DNA of 64,000 nt. Source: Burkholderia sp. D-99 (GTDB lineage Bacteria > Pseudomonadota > Gammaproteobacteria > Burkholderiales > Burkholderiaceae). The position numbers were made by a program, and so were the translations under genes. This document shows positions 18,230 to 26,746 of this stretch, piece by piece (position 1 is the stretch's first letter; every line of letters starts with the position of its first letter). The stretch lies in NCBI RefSeq assembly GCF_011605345.1, contig NZ_JAAOXM010000007.1:248001-312000 (forward strand), written 5' to 3'. The notes under the pieces are model-generated. The model was not told the origin of the DNA. It made no database searches and saw nothing but the letters and a program-made list of their open reading frames with translations.

Positions 18230-18332
18230 TTTCCGGCGACTTGCGCGCGCATTGCGCACCTGCGCCCGATGCGCCCGTGTTTGACACAGATCGACCGCGC
18301 GCTGCGTCGTTCGCATGCGGACGCCGGTGCGC

Positions 18333-18917
18333 CTATTCGTCCCAGTGCACCACTTCCCACGTTCGCGTGGCGGCATCGGCGCGCAGCCAGACGACACCCC
18401 CTGTCGGCACCGGCCGCGACAACAGTGTATCGAGCGGCACGCGCAGTACATGCGATGCAAACGCGCGGATCACGCCCGCATGCGTGACGGCCCATTGCGG
18501 CCGGTCGAACTGCACCACGGCATCGGCCTGCCGTGCGACCCGGGCAGCGAACCGCGCGACGCTTTCGCCGCCATGCGCACACGCATGCATCAGGTCGGCC
18601 GCCCACGCGTCGAGCGCGGCGCGATCGATATCGTCCCAGCGCTGCATTTCCCACGCGCCGAAATCCATTTCCTGCCAGTCCGCGTCGCGCCGCAGCGGCA
18701 CGCCGCATGCCTGCGCGAGCCGTTCGGCAACCGACGCGCAGCGCGTCAGCGGGCTCGTCCAGACCTGTTCGGGAAGCGGCGCGTCAAGTGCCGACAGATG
18801 CGCGCGCACGGCCTGCGCGCCGGCATCGGCCGGCGCGGCGAGCGGCACGTCGCTGCGTCCGTAGCAAATGCCCGGCTCGACGCCGACGGCCGGATGACGG
18901 ATCAGGACGACGTCCAC
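18333..18917 (-). CDS. cobC: Alpha-ribazole phosphatase, histidine phosphatase family
   Basis: 194 residues. The RHP variant of the RHG phosphohistidine motif lies at about 7-9 (VLIRHPAVG); conserved later parts are TSPLTRCASVAERL, the DFGAWE acidic block and VTHAGVIRA with the second histidine. It removes phosphate from alpha-ribazole phosphate or adenosylcobalamin phosphate. The GTG start at 18917 overlaps the end of cobS by 16 bases, so translation is probably coupled. It is the last gene of the riboswitch-controlled minus operon and converges on btuF. Confidence 0.88.
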   Translation of the reverse strand: MDVVLIRHPAVGVEPGICYGRSDVPLAAPADAGAQAVRAHLSALDAPLPEQVWTSPLTRCASVAERLAQACGVPLRRDADWQEMDFGAWEMQRWDDIDRAALDAWAADLMHACAHGGESVARFAARVARQADAVVQFDRPQWAVTHAGVIRAFASHVLRVPLDTLLSRPVPTGGVVWLRADAATRTWEVVHWDE

Positions 18918-19678
18918 CCGAGCACCACGAGATAGATCGCCAGTTCGCACAGTTGTTGCGTGAAGCCGAGGCAGTCGCCCGTATAACCGCCGATCCGCTT
19001 CACGAAATAGCGGGCTGCCCACGCGCGCACGAGCACGAGCGCAACGCATGCGGCGACCCCCATGCGCCAGTCGGGCCAGAACAGCCAGGGCAATCCGAAC
19101 AGCGCGGCGACGCACGCCGCGCGTGCCCCCATCCGTTGCGCGACCGGTTTCGCCTTGCCTTCGGGCCGCACGTAGTCGAGCGTCATCAGCAAGCTCACGG
19201 CCGCCGCGCGGCTCGCCGCGTGCGCGGCGATCATCGTCCATGCGGCACGCAACGGCAGCATGGACGCAAGCGCCTGCCATTTCACGCCGAGCGCGATCAC
19301 GAGCGCGACCGCGCCGAACGTGCCGATCCGCGAATCGTGCATGATGCGCAGCACGTCGTCGCGCGTATAGCCGCCGCCGAACGCATCGCAACTGTCGGCC
19401 AGGCCGTCCTCGTGAAAGGCACCCGTTGCAAGCAGCGTGGCGGCCATCGACAGCCCGACCGCGATCGACACGGGCAGCGCGCGCAGCGCGACCAGATACA
19501 CGAGCGCGCCCCACGCGCCGACGCATGCGCCGACGAGCGGGAAATAACGCGCGGCCTGGTCGAGATCGCCGGCCGCGTAGCCGATCGTGCGCGGCACGGG
19601 CACGCGCGTGAAGTAGCCGAGTGCGACGAAGAAGTAGCGCAGTTCGGCTCGCACGCCGCGCGCGCGATCAGGCGTCAC
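18902..19678 (-). CDS. cobS: Adenosylcobinamide-GDP ribazoletransferase
   Basis: 258 residues, membrane-embedded cobalamin synthase joining adenosylcobinamide-GDP and alpha-ribazole. Signature FFVALGYFTRVPVPR is at the start, with GAFHEDGLADSCDAFGGG and RIMHDSRIGTFG in the catalytic loop, and several hydrophobic segments after it. The GTG at 19678 overlaps the cobT end by 11 bases and is preferred over upstream in-frame starts. Length is normal for the family. Confidence 0.93.
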   Translation of the reverse strand: MTPDRARGVRAELRYFFVALGYFTRVPVPRTIGYAAGDLDQAARYFPLVGACVGAWGALVYLVALRALPVSIAVGLSMAATLLATGAFHEDGLADSCDAFGGGYTRDDVLRIMHDSRIGTFGAVALVIALGVKWQALASMLPLRAAWTMIAAHAASRAAAVSLLMTLDYVRPEGKAKPVAQRMGARAACVAALFGLPWLFWPDWRMGVAACVALVLVRAWAARYFVKRIGGYTGDCLGFTQQLCELAIYLVVLGWTSS

Positions 19679-20723
19679 GATTGTCGACACCCGCGGATTC
19701 GAAGCTCGCCATTTCCGTGAGGAACGCAGCAGCAGCACGCACGAGCGGCAGCGCAAGCGCCGCGCCGGTGCCTTCGCCGAGCCGCAGGTCGAGCGCGAGC
19801 AGCGGCTTCGCGCCGAAATGCTCGAGCATGCGCCGGTGCCCGGCCTCGTGCGACGTATGCGAGAACACGCAGTAGTCGCGCACGCCGGGCGCGATGCGCT
19901 CGGCGACGAGCAGCGCGGCCGTCGCGATGAAACCGTCGACGAGGATCGTCATCCGCTCGCTCGCGGCCGCGAGATACGCGCCCGTCATCATCGCGATCTC
20001 GAAGCCGCCGAACGTCGCGAGCACGTCGAGCGGCGCAATCGCGTGCGAGTGCTTGACGAGCGCACGGCCGAGCACCGCGCGCTTGTGCGCGAGGCCCTGG
20101 TCGTCGAGGCCCGTGCCGCGCCCGACGCAGGCGTCGATCGGCACGCTGAGCAGGCGGCTCATCAGGCACGCGGCCGACGACGTGTTCGCGATCCCCATCT
20201 CGCCGAAGCCGATCGTGTTCGTGCCGAGCGACCCATGCAGGCGCACGCGCGCCGCGCCGGCCGCGAGCGCCGTCATCGCCTCGTCGCGCGTCATCGCCGG
20301 CTCCGCCGCGAAGTTGCGCGTCCCGCGCGCGACCGGCAGCGACACCAGCCGGTCGGACAGCGGCAGCGGCGACGCGACGCCCGCATCGACGATCTCGAGC
20401 GTGCTCTGCGCGACGCCCGAGAACGCGTTGATTGCCGCGCCGCCGGCGAGGAAGTTCGCGACCATCTGCGCGGTCACCGCTTGCGGATAAGGACTCACGC
20501 CCTCGGCGGCAATCCCGTGATCGCCGGCAAACACGATCGTCACGGGACGCTGCACGACCGGCCGCTCGGTGTGCTGGATCAAGCCGATCTGCAGCGCGAT
20601 CGCCTCGAGCTGGCCGAGGCTGCCGGGCGGCTTGGTCTTGTGGTCGATTACGTGCTGCAGGCGCTTGCGCAGCGCGTCGTCGAGCGGCGCGATCGCGGGC
20701 GGGAAGTGGGTCGGAGTCGTCAT
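19668..20723 (-). CDS. cobT: Nicotinate-nucleotide--dimethylbenzimidazole phosphoribosyltransferase
   Basis: 351 residues from the ATG at 20723. It makes alpha-ribazole phosphate, the lower ligand donor of cobalamin. Typical blocks: KTKPPGSLGQLE, FAGDHGIAAEGVSPYP with the DHG catalytic region, EMGIANTSSAA, and the late SHTSHEAGHR and LDLRLGEGTGAALALP segments with the catalytic glutamate. It lies 52 bases behind btuD and overlaps cobS. Confidence 0.95.
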   Translation of the reverse strand: MTTPTHFPPAIAPLDDALRKRLQHVIDHKTKPPGSLGQLEAIALQIGLIQHTERPVVQRPVTIVFAGDHGIAAEGVSPYPQAVTAQMVANFLAGGAAINAFSGVAQSTLEIVDAGVASPLPLSDRLVSLPVARGTRNFAAEPAMTRDEAMTALAAGAARVRLHGSLGTNTIGFGEMGIANTSSAACLMSRLLSVPIDACVGRGTGLDDQGLAHKRAVLGRALVKHSHAIAPLDVLATFGGFEIAMMTGAYLAAASERMTILVDGFIATAALLVAERIAPGVRDYCVFSHTSHEAGHRRMLEHFGAKPLLALDLRLGEGTGAALALPLVRAAAAFLTEMASFESAGVDNRDA

Positions 20724-20775
20724 CAAGGAGCCGTGTCGTTGGCGCGGTATGCGCCGCGCATCGGAAAAGAAAACG

Positions 20776-21591
20776 TCATTGTCGCTCGGGCCACGCCGGC
20801 AGCAGCGCATCGCGGCCGTTCTCGCGGATCAGCACGAGCGGATAACCGAACGCATCGCTGGCGCGCTCGGGCGTCAGCACGTCGTGCACGGGGCCGGCCC
20901 ACGCGTGGCCGCGGCCGTCGAGCAACAGCGCATGCGTCGCGAAACGCCGCGCGAGATTCAGATCATGGCACGAGAACAGCACCGTGCGCGGGCCCGCGTC
21001 GAGCCACGCGGCCAGCGCGGTCAGGCAATCGATCTGGTGATGCAGGTCGAGGTGCGCGAGCGGTTCGTCGAGCAGCATCAACGGCGCGTCCTGGCACAGC
21101 GTCGCGGCCAGCGCGACTCGCTGTCGCTCGCCGCCCGACAGCGACAGCACGTCGCGCGACGCAAGCGCAGCCAGGTCGAAGGTCGCCAGCGCGTCGCGCG
21201 CGGCCGCGCGGTCGCCGTCTCGCTCCCAGCCCCAGCCGCCGAGATACGGAAAGCGGTTGAGCAGCACCGTATCGAACACGGTCGCGCTGAATGCGTCGTG
21301 CAGTTGCTGCGGCATCAGGGCGCGGCGCTGCGCGAGCGGCGCCGGCTGCCACGCGGCGAGCGGCCGGCCATCGATCTCGACTCGTCCGCCGGCCGGCGTC
21401 TGCAACCCCGCGAGCGTCGCGAGCAGCGTCGTCTTGCCCGCACCGTTCGGCCCCGCGATGCACCAGATCTCGCCCGGGCGGAACGCCTGCGTGAAGCCGT
21501 CGAGCAGCGTGCGCGCGCCAGCCTTCAGCGTCAAGTCGACGGCCGCGTAGCGCATCTCGCCGCCGGTGGCATGCAATGCGGCATGGGTCAT
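20776..21591 (-). CDS. btuD: Cobalamin ABC importer ATP-binding protein
   Basis: 271 residues. Walker A GPNGAGKT (47-54), the ABC signature LSGGERQR (151-158) and Walker B LMLLDEP (171-177) are all intact. It powers vitamin B12 uptake by the BtuC permease. The start codon lies within the last codons of btuC (ATGA overlap). Haem and ferric-siderophore ATPases are the nearest relatives; the riboswitch and the neighbours fix cobalamin as the substrate. Confidence 0.92.
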   Translation of the reverse strand: MTHAALHATGGEMRYAAVDLTLKAGARTLLDGFTQAFRPGEIWCIAGPNGAGKTTLLATLAGLQTPAGGRVEIDGRPLAAWQPAPLAQRRALMPQQLHDAFSATVFDTVLLNRFPYLGGWGWERDGDRAAARDALATFDLAALASRDVLSLSGGERQRVALAATLCQDAPLMLLDEPLAHLDLHHQIDCLTALAAWLDAGPRTVLFSCHDLNLARRFATHALLLDGRGHAWAGPVHDVLTPERASDAFGYPLVLIRENGRDALLPAWPERQ

Positions 21592-22586
21592 CGCATCGGC
21601 CTCCTGAGCAACATCCACAGGAACACCGGCACGCCGATCAACGCGGTCATCACGCCGACCGGCAACTGCGCGGGCGCGATCGCGGTGCGTGCGAGCAGGT
21701 CGGCCGCCATCACGCCGCCGCCGCCCGCGAGCATCGCGGCCGGCAGCAGCATCCGCTGGTCGTTGCCGAAGGCAAGCCGCAGCGCATGGGGCACGACGAG
21801 GCCGACGAAGCCGATCGTGCCGGCCGTCGTCACCGCGGCCGCGGCGGCCAGCGACGCGACGAGATAGATCCGCACACGCAGGCGCGCAACGGGCACGCCG
21901 AGCGCAAGCGCCGTCGCATCGCCGCGCAGCAGCACGTTCAGTTGCGGCGCGGCCGGCAGTGCGATGCACGCGGCCAGCAGCAGCGCACCCCACGCGAACC
22001 ATGGCGCGGTCACGCCGTTCAGGTCGCCGGTCAGCCAGAAGATGATCCCGCGCAGCCGTGCATCGGGCGCGAGCGACAGCAGCAGCGTGACGAGCGCGCC
22101 CCACCCGGCTGCGATCACGACACCCGTGAGCAGCAGCCGCGGCGACGCGTCGCGCGACTCGCCGCGCCACAGCTCGCGGCGCGCGAGGCCGAGCACGAGC
22201 GCGACCGACACGAGCGAGCCCGCGAACGCCGACGCATCGACAAGCCACCACGCGCCGCCCGCGATCATCGCGACAAGCGCGAAACCGGCCGCACCGCCGG
22301 ACACGCCGAGCACGTACGGGTCGGCAAGCGGGTTGCGCAGCAACACCTGCAACAGTGCGCCGGCCAGCGCGAGCAGCGCGCCGCACGCGAAGCCCGCGAG
22401 TGCGCGCGGCAAACGCAGCGTGCGAACGATATCGGAAAACAATGTGTCGCCGCCATGCGGCAGGAGCGACGCGAGCGCCTGCCATGGCGACATCGGCACG
22501 CTGCCGATCGACAGCGACGCGACGAACAGCAACGCGACCACGGCGACCAGCGCGGCCCAGATCGCCGCGGCGCGCGCGGCGCTCAT
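21588..22586 (-). CDS. btuC: Cobalamin ABC importer permease
   Basis: 332 residues of FecCD/BtuC type with about nine to ten membrane helices. The RLPRALAGFACGALLALAGALLQ and NPLADPYVLGVSGGAA segments are the family hallmarks, and GLVVPHALRLAFG is near the ATPase contact region. GGAGG precedes the ATG. It is the first gene recognised after the cobalamin riboswitch; the TonB-dependent receptor btuB often found at this place is absent. Confidence 0.92.
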   Translation of the reverse strand: MSAARAAAIWAALVAVVALLFVASLSIGSVPMSPWQALASLLPHGGDTLFSDIVRTLRLPRALAGFACGALLALAGALLQVLLRNPLADPYVLGVSGGAAGFALVAMIAGGAWWLVDASAFAGSLVSVALVLGLARRELWRGESRDASPRLLLTGVVIAAGWGALVTLLLSLAPDARLRGIIFWLTGDLNGVTAPWFAWGALLLAACIALPAAPQLNVLLRGDATALALGVPVARLRVRIYLVASLAAAAAVTTAGTIGFVGLVVPHALRLAFGNDQRMLLPAAMLAGGGGVMAADLLARTAIAPAQLPVGVMTALIGVPVFLWMLLRRPMR

Positions 22587-22861
22587 GCGGCCCTCCGCGC
22601 GACGGACGACGCTGCGCGCATCGGCGCGTTACCGCTGCCGGCCGGGCGCGACATCGGCACAGTGCGGCGTGTTGCAGGCATCCCCAAGCTCGTGATCCTT
22701 GTCGGTCAGGTGGTCGACGTGCGCGGCGGCCTTCGGCGCTCGCCTCGTTCGCAAACGTCACCAAGATGGCAGAAATCGGCGCCGACGACGATTGGGGTCG
22801 GCATCGAAGATCCATCCCGTGAAGCACTGCGCACCCTGCTTCCCCGCAGGCCGCGCGTCAC
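22587..22861 (-). other. Leader between cobalamin riboswitch and btuC, possible broken small ORF
   Basis: About 275 bases separate the riboswitch from btuC. On the minus strand the frame starting at the ATG complementary to 22813-22815 reads as a short hydrophobic, secreted-looking start (SAPISAILVTFANEASAEG). A coding-like stretch in another frame follows and ends in a stop, containing DKDHELGDACNTPHCADV. The second stretch has low GC at codon position two and high GC at position three, unlike a random frame. A frameshifted small periplasmic or metal-binding protein would fit, but I do not recognise it. Confidence 0.25.
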
Positions 22862-22879
22862 GAAGCCCGTGCGGGCTTC
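22862..22879 (-). promoter_or_regulatory. Hairpin at the riboswitch 3' edge
   Basis: A 7-bp stem GAAGCCC / GGGCTTC with a 4-base loop starts seven bases after the conserved riboswitch core. There is no T-run, so it is more likely part of an expression platform than an intrinsic terminator. Confidence 0.35.
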
Positions 22880-22885
22880 CCGCCT

Positions 22886-23082
22886 CGGCCGGTATCCGGG
22901 CTGGCGGCGGTCCGGCTCGCCTTCCCGCGCGACAACGCGCAGTGGCCCGCGCCCGCCTGCGGTAACCGCATGCGAAACGCGCCCGAGCCGGCCTGCGTCA
23001 TGCGACGCGGCCGCTTACCGTTGCGGGGGCAGCGCAGGTTGGCGGCTTCCTGGCGGAGCCCGCGCCCTGCTTCCCGTTTAAC
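22886..23082 (-). ncRNA. Cobalamin (AdoCbl) riboswitch
   Basis: On the minus strand the conserved pieces occur in the right order: an opening stem around 23052-23075, the core gctgcccccgcaacggtaa (complement of 23015-23033), the B12 box gccactg (complement of 22940-22946) and the closing agcccggataccggcc (complement of 22887-22902). It would repress the btuC-btuD-cobT-cobS-cobC operon when adenosylcobalamin is plentiful. A good promoter lies just upstream. Confidence 0.93.
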
Positions 23083-23116
23083 CGCGCGTTCCACGCGCGA
23101 GCACCGAGGCGGCGCC

Positions 23117-23145
23117 AGTTTAGGAGCCGCTCGCGCGAGCGTCAA
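23117..23145 (-). promoter_or_regulatory. Sigma70-type promoter of the riboswitch operon
   Basis: Minus strand TTGACG (23145-23140), 17 bases, TAAACT (23122-23117). The expected start point near 23110 is about 30 bases upstream of the riboswitch. Confidence 0.6.
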
Positions 23146-23278
23146 GGAAGCGTCCCGGACATGCGCGGGACGCGCTGATTCGCGGCAAGAAGCAGGGGTG
23201 TTACGACTGGAAACGTTACAGATGTCGGTTTGCGCGTTATTCCGCGCTAAAATGCTGGGTCTTTAGAGGACGCAGCAA

Positions 23279-23629
23279 ATGCTCAACGAACTCGAAACCT
23301 TATCTCAAAATATTGGCCGTCTGATTTCGCTGAACAAGCGCTATCACTCGGAACGGCTCGCGCTCGAGGAGCAAGTCGCGCAATTGCGCGCGGACGCGGA
23401 CACAGTCCGCGCGGAACTCGCGCAACTGCGCGACGAACGCAATGCGCTCGCAGCCGAGCGCGACACACTGTCGGCAAAGATCGACGACGCCCAGGTGAAG
23501 CTGAACGCGATTCTCGAAAAGCTGCCGCGCTCGAAAAGTGCGGAGCAAGCCGACAACCAGCTCGACCTGCTGGATGGGCAGGCGCGTACGGATGGCGATG
23601 ACGCGGCCAGCCACGGAGAACATGCATGA
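23279..23629 (+). CDS. Coiled-coil protein upstream of zapA (TIGR02449-like)
   Basis: 116 residues, mostly one coiled coil (about 5-85) with heptads of Leu, Ala and Glu, then a charged tail. Small coiled-coil proteins of this kind sit directly before zapA in many proteobacteria; a role with ZapA in cell division is inferred from that position only. It overlaps the zapA start by 4 bases (ATGA). A -10-like TAAAAT lies at 23248-23253. Confidence 0.75.
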   Translation: MLNELETLSQNIGRLISLNKRYHSERLALEEQVAQLRADADTVRAELAQLRDERNALAAERDTLSAKIDDAQVKLNAILEKLPRSKSAEQADNQLDLLDGQARTDGDDAASHGEHA

Positions 23630-23940
23630 GCACCAAGCAGATCGAAGTCTCGATTCTCGGTCAGCCCTATCGGCTCGCCTGTTCGGCCGAGACCGAAGCG
23701 GCGCTGCTCGAAGCGGTTGCGCGTGTCGACGCCGAAATGTCGAAAATCCGCTCGAACAGCTCGGTACGCGGCACCGATCGCATCGCCGTGATGGCGGCGC
23801 TGTCGCTCGCATCCGAATTGCTGCGGCTGCAAACGAGCGTGCGGCACGGTGAAGCATTTCCGGCGGAGGAAATCCGTCGTACAATGCACCAGATGAACGA
23901 ACAGCTCGGCGCGGTGCTCGCACAGCACGAGACGCAGTAA
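23626..23940 (+). CDS. zapA: Cell division protein ZapA
   Basis: 104 residues. It bundles FtsZ protofilaments at mid-cell. The N-terminal globular part starts KQIEVSILGQPYRLAC, followed by the DRIAVMAALSLASELL region and a C-terminal helix. Length and composition fit ZapA. Coupled by overlap to the coiled-coil gene before it; 6S RNA follows as in many proteobacteria. Confidence 0.92.
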   Translation: MSTKQIEVSILGQPYRLACSAETEAALLEAVARVDAEMSKIRSNSSVRGTDRIAVMAALSLASELLRLQTSVRHGEAFPAEEIRRTMHQMNEQLGAVLAQHETQ

Positions 23941-24023
23941 CGTTTTAATCGATACGTCGATTCCCCTTGATCTCGGCGATCAACGGTGGTCAAATTGGCG
24001 CATCGATTCACAGTTCAGTCAGC

Positions 24024-24200
24024 TTCCCTGCCTGGTTCGCCAAGGTCATATATTCCTTGAACCAATGCCATGTGCACGGTTGCGGAAATTTGTAGCACGG
24101 GCGCGCGCGTCACTCTGTCTGATGTACCCGAAGTGCTGCTAACTGCGACCAATTCTGAACCTCAGGTTCAGGATGCCGGCCTAGCGGCCAAGGCGGGGGC
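24024..24200 (+). ncRNA. ssrS: 6S RNA
   Basis: A gene-free stretch right after zapA with 6S-like features. The 5' end (ccctgcctggttcgcc) pairs with the 3' end (ggccaaggcgggg). The central part around 24062-24160 can form the long open-bubble hairpin that mimics an open promoter, and AACTGCGACC near 24140 is shared with other 6S RNAs. 6S RNA binds sigma70 RNA polymerase and damps transcription in stationary phase. The ends are estimated from the pairing and may be off by several bases. A terminator follows. Confidence 0.82.
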
Positions 24201-24208
24201 CTATCCAA

Positions 24209-24240
24209 CGGCATCGGGCGAAGCCCGATGCCGTTTTCTT
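24209..24240 (+). terminator. Rho-independent terminator after 6S RNA
   Basis: Stem cggcatcgggc / gcccgatgccg with a 3-base loop (gaa) and a following T-rich tail (ttttctttt). Confidence 0.85.
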
Positions 24241-24274
24241 TTGTAGCAGCCTCTTTCTGCGTCGATCACGATCC

Positions 24275-24736
24275 ATGCAATACTGGCTGATGAAGTCCGA
24301 ACCGGACGAAGCAAGCATCGACGATCTCGCCAACGCACCGCAGCGCTCGCTGCCGTGGACGGGCGTGCGCAATTATCAGGCGCGCAATTTCATGCGCGAC
24401 ACGATGAAGATCGGCGACGGCGTGCTGTTCTATCACTCGAGCTGCCCCGAGCCGGGCATCGCGGGCCTCGCCGAAGTGTCGTCGACACCCTACCCCGATC
24501 CCACGCAGTTCGATCCGAAAAGCCCCTATTACGATTCGAAGTCGAGCCAGGAAGCGCCGCGCTGGCTGCTCGTCGACGTGCGCTACGTGAAGAAATCGCC
24601 GCTCGTGCCGCTTTCCGCGCTGCGCGAACACGACGAACTCGCCGACATGCGCGTGCTCGCACGCGGCAACCGGCTGTCGATCACGCCCGTCACACGCGCC
24701 GAATGGAAGTTCATCACCGAAAAGCTGATGAAGTAG
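24275..24736 (+). CDS. EVE domain protein (PUA/YTH-like fold)
   Basis: 153 residues forming one EVE domain: QYWLMKSEPDEASIDDL at the start, W-T-G-V-R-N-Y-Q-A-R-N-F-M-R (about 29-42), GDGVLFYHSS (47-56) and the late LLVDVRYV strand. EVE domains have an aromatic cage and have been linked to binding of modified bases in DNA or RNA. The start lies 34 bases after the 6S terminator and the gene appears to have its own expression. Confidence 0.9.
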   Translation: MQYWLMKSEPDEASIDDLANAPQRSLPWTGVRNYQARNFMRDTMKIGDGVLFYHSSCPEPGIAGLAEVSSTPYPDPTQFDPKSPYYDSKSSQEAPRWLLVDVRYVKKSPLVPLSALREHDELADMRVLARGNRLSITPVTRAEWKFITEKLMK

Positions 24737-24916
24737 GCGCACGCCAAAGGTCAAATCTGGTCAGTACGTGCCGCCGCCACGGAACTCGCGGCACTTTCGC
24801 GCGGCCTAAGCAACCGCTGTCGGCCGATCGAGCCGGCTGTCGTTTTTTCGTCGCGCGGTACGCCCGCGTCGTGCACGCGCGATCCGCGTGCACGCCCTCG
24901 CACAAGGAGTCCAACA

Positions 24917-25657
24917 ATGACCAAGAAATCTGCACTCGCGCTGTCGCTCGCCCTTGCCGCCGCCGTTCCCGTCGCGCTGACGCTCGCGTCGCCCGCCGCG
25001 CACGCGCAAACCGCGAACCCGCACTTTCCGGAGCCGGCAGGCGTGCTGTCGCTGTCGTCACAGGCCAGCGCCGACGTGCCGCAGGACATCATCCACATCA
25101 CGCTGTTCTACGAGCAGCAGGCCAAGGATCCGGGCAGCCTCACCGCGCAATTGAACCAGCGCGCCGACGCAGCGCTGTCGCAGGCGAAGGGCGTATCGGG
25201 CGTCACGGCACACACGGGCGCATTCTCCGTCTATCCGAGCACCGATCGCGACGGCAAGATCTCCGCATGGCGCGGCCGCACCGAGGTCGCGCTCGAATCG
25301 CGCGATTTCGCCGCGGCGTCGAAGCTGGCCGGCCAGTTGTCGAACCTGATGCAGGTCGCGAACGTCGAGTTCTCGCTGTCGCCCGAAGCGCAGCGCGCAG
25401 CCGAGCAGAAGCTGACGACCGAGGCGATCAAGTCGTTCCGCGCCCGTGCGGACGAAGCCGCGAAGGCATTCGGTTACAACAGCTACACGATCCGCGACGT
25501 GAACGTCGGCGGCGGCCGCAACGTGCAGCCGTACCCGCGCATGATGGCGATGGCCGCGGCGCCGATGGACAGCGCAAAGATGAGCGCACCGATCGCGGTC
25601 GAAGGCGGCAAGGCCACCGTGTCGGTCACCGTCAACGGCTCCGTGCAGATGAAGTAA
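24917..25657 (+). CDS. SIMPL domain (DUF541) periplasmic protein
   Basis: 246 residues with a clear signal peptide (1-30, SPAAHAQ) and a SIMPL/DUF541 domain (about 39-245), the family of Brucella BP26/OMP28 and E. coli YggE. Members form periplasmic ring-like oligomers and have been linked to oxidative stress. AGGAG stands before the ATG. It is alone between the EVE gene and a bidirectional terminator. Confidence 0.88.
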   Translation: MTKKSALALSLALAAAVPVALTLASPAAHAQTANPHFPEPAGVLSLSSQASADVPQDIIHITLFYEQQAKDPGSLTAQLNQRADAALSQAKGVSGVTAHTGAFSVYPSTDRDGKISAWRGRTEVALESRDFAAASKLAGQLSNLMQVANVEFSLSPEAQRAAEQKLTTEAIKSFRARADEAAKAFGYNSYTIRDVNVGGGRNVQPYPRMMAMAAAPMDSAKMSAPIAVEGGKATVSVTVNGSVQMK

Positions 25658-25683
25658 CGCGCGGCGCGCGGCAGTCCGAAATG

Positions 25684-25713
25684 AAAAACGCCGGCCCTCG
25701 GGCCGGCGTTTTT
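25684..25713. terminator. Bidirectional terminator between the SIMPL gene and lgt
   Basis: Perfect stem aaaaacgccggccc / gggccggcgttttt with a 2-base gap, so it ends in T on either strand. It serves the convergent SIMPL gene and lgt. Confidence 0.9.
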
Positions 25714-25766
25714 CATTTCACGCGTGTGCCGATGCACGCGCCGATCGCGCGTGCATCGACATCGCA

Positions 25767-26657
25767 TCAGGCAGCGGCATTCGCCGCGCGACGGCGATAC
25801 GCCCACACCATCAGCGCGATGCCCGCGAGGATCATCGGCAGCGACAGCCATTGCCCCATCGACAGGCCGAGCGCGAGCAGGCCGAGGAAGTCGTCGGGTT
25901 CGCGTGCGAACTCGACCGTGAAGCGTGCGAGGCCATACCCGATCAGGAACAGCGCGGACACGGCGCCCATCGGCCGCGACTTGCGCGAGAAGAAGAACAG
26001 CGCGAAGAACAGCACGATGCCTTCGAGCGCGATTTCATAGAGCTGCGAAGGATGGCGCGGCAGCATCTGGTATTGCATGAACACGTCGGCGAGATGCCAC
26101 TTCTCGACGAGCTCCGGATGCTTCGGCAACCATGCCGCATCGTCGCGCATCGCACCCGGGAACAGCATTGCCCACGGTGCCGACGGATCGGTCACGCGGC
26201 CCCACAGTTCGCCGTTGATGAAGTTGCCGAGCCGCCCGGCCGCGAGCCCCGTCGGCACCATCGGCGCGACGAAATCGGTGACTTGCAGCCAGTGGCGCTT
26301 GCGCTGCCACGCGAACAGCACCATCGCGAGCGTCACGCCGAGGAAGCCGCCGTGAAACGACATGCCGCCTTCCCACACCTTGAACACGTCGAGCGGATGC
26401 GAGAGGTAGAAATCGGCCTTGTAGAACAGCACATAGCCGAGCCGGCCGCCGAGCACGGTGCCGAGCACGCCGTAGAACATCATGTCGTCGATGTCCTTCG
26501 CGGTCCAGCCTTGCGCCGCGACGTGCGGCAGCTTCAGGCGGATCCGGCCGACGACGATCGCCGCGATGAAGCCGACGAGATACATGAGGCCGTACCAGCG
26601 CACGGCCAGCGGCCCGAGATGGATCGCAACGGGGTCGAAATTCGGGTGAATGATCAT
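25767..26657 (-). CDS. lgt: Prolipoprotein diacylglyceryl transferase
   Basis: 296 residues, an inner-membrane enzyme that moves diacylglycerol from phosphatidylglycerol to the lipobox cysteine, the first step of lipoprotein maturation. Seven hydrophobic segments can be placed; the Lgt signature GRLGNFINGELWGR (about 142-155) is intact, and the HGG motif (about 102-104) and the R/E-rich late loop are present. The ATG at 26657 gives the family start IIHPNFDPVAI. Essential in most proteobacteria. Confidence 0.96.
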   Translation of the reverse strand: MIIHPNFDPVAIHLGPLAVRWYGLMYLVGFIAAIVVGRIRLKLPHVAAQGWTAKDIDDMMFYGVLGTVLGGRLGYVLFYKADFYLSHPLDVFKVWEGGMSFHGGFLGVTLAMVLFAWQRKRHWLQVTDFVAPMVPTGLAAGRLGNFINGELWGRVTDPSAPWAMLFPGAMRDDAAWLPKHPELVEKWHLADVFMQYQMLPRHPSQLYEIALEGIVLFFALFFFSRKSRPMGAVSALFLIGYGLARFTVEFAREPDDFLGLLALGLSMGQWLSLPMILAGIALMVWAYRRRAANAAA

Positions 26658-26746
26658 GGGTTAGCGAAGAAGTTTTCGAATGCGGTACGGCCGTCGCGAA
26701 CGCGCAGCACCGCGCGTTGGACGGCACCGGCGCAGCATCGTTCACG

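Noticed and set aside
24740..24880. Terminator after the EVE gene near the tcgttttttcg stretch
   Set aside because: A T-run is present, but only a short, poorly matched stem (about 4 bp CGGC/GCCG) precedes it.
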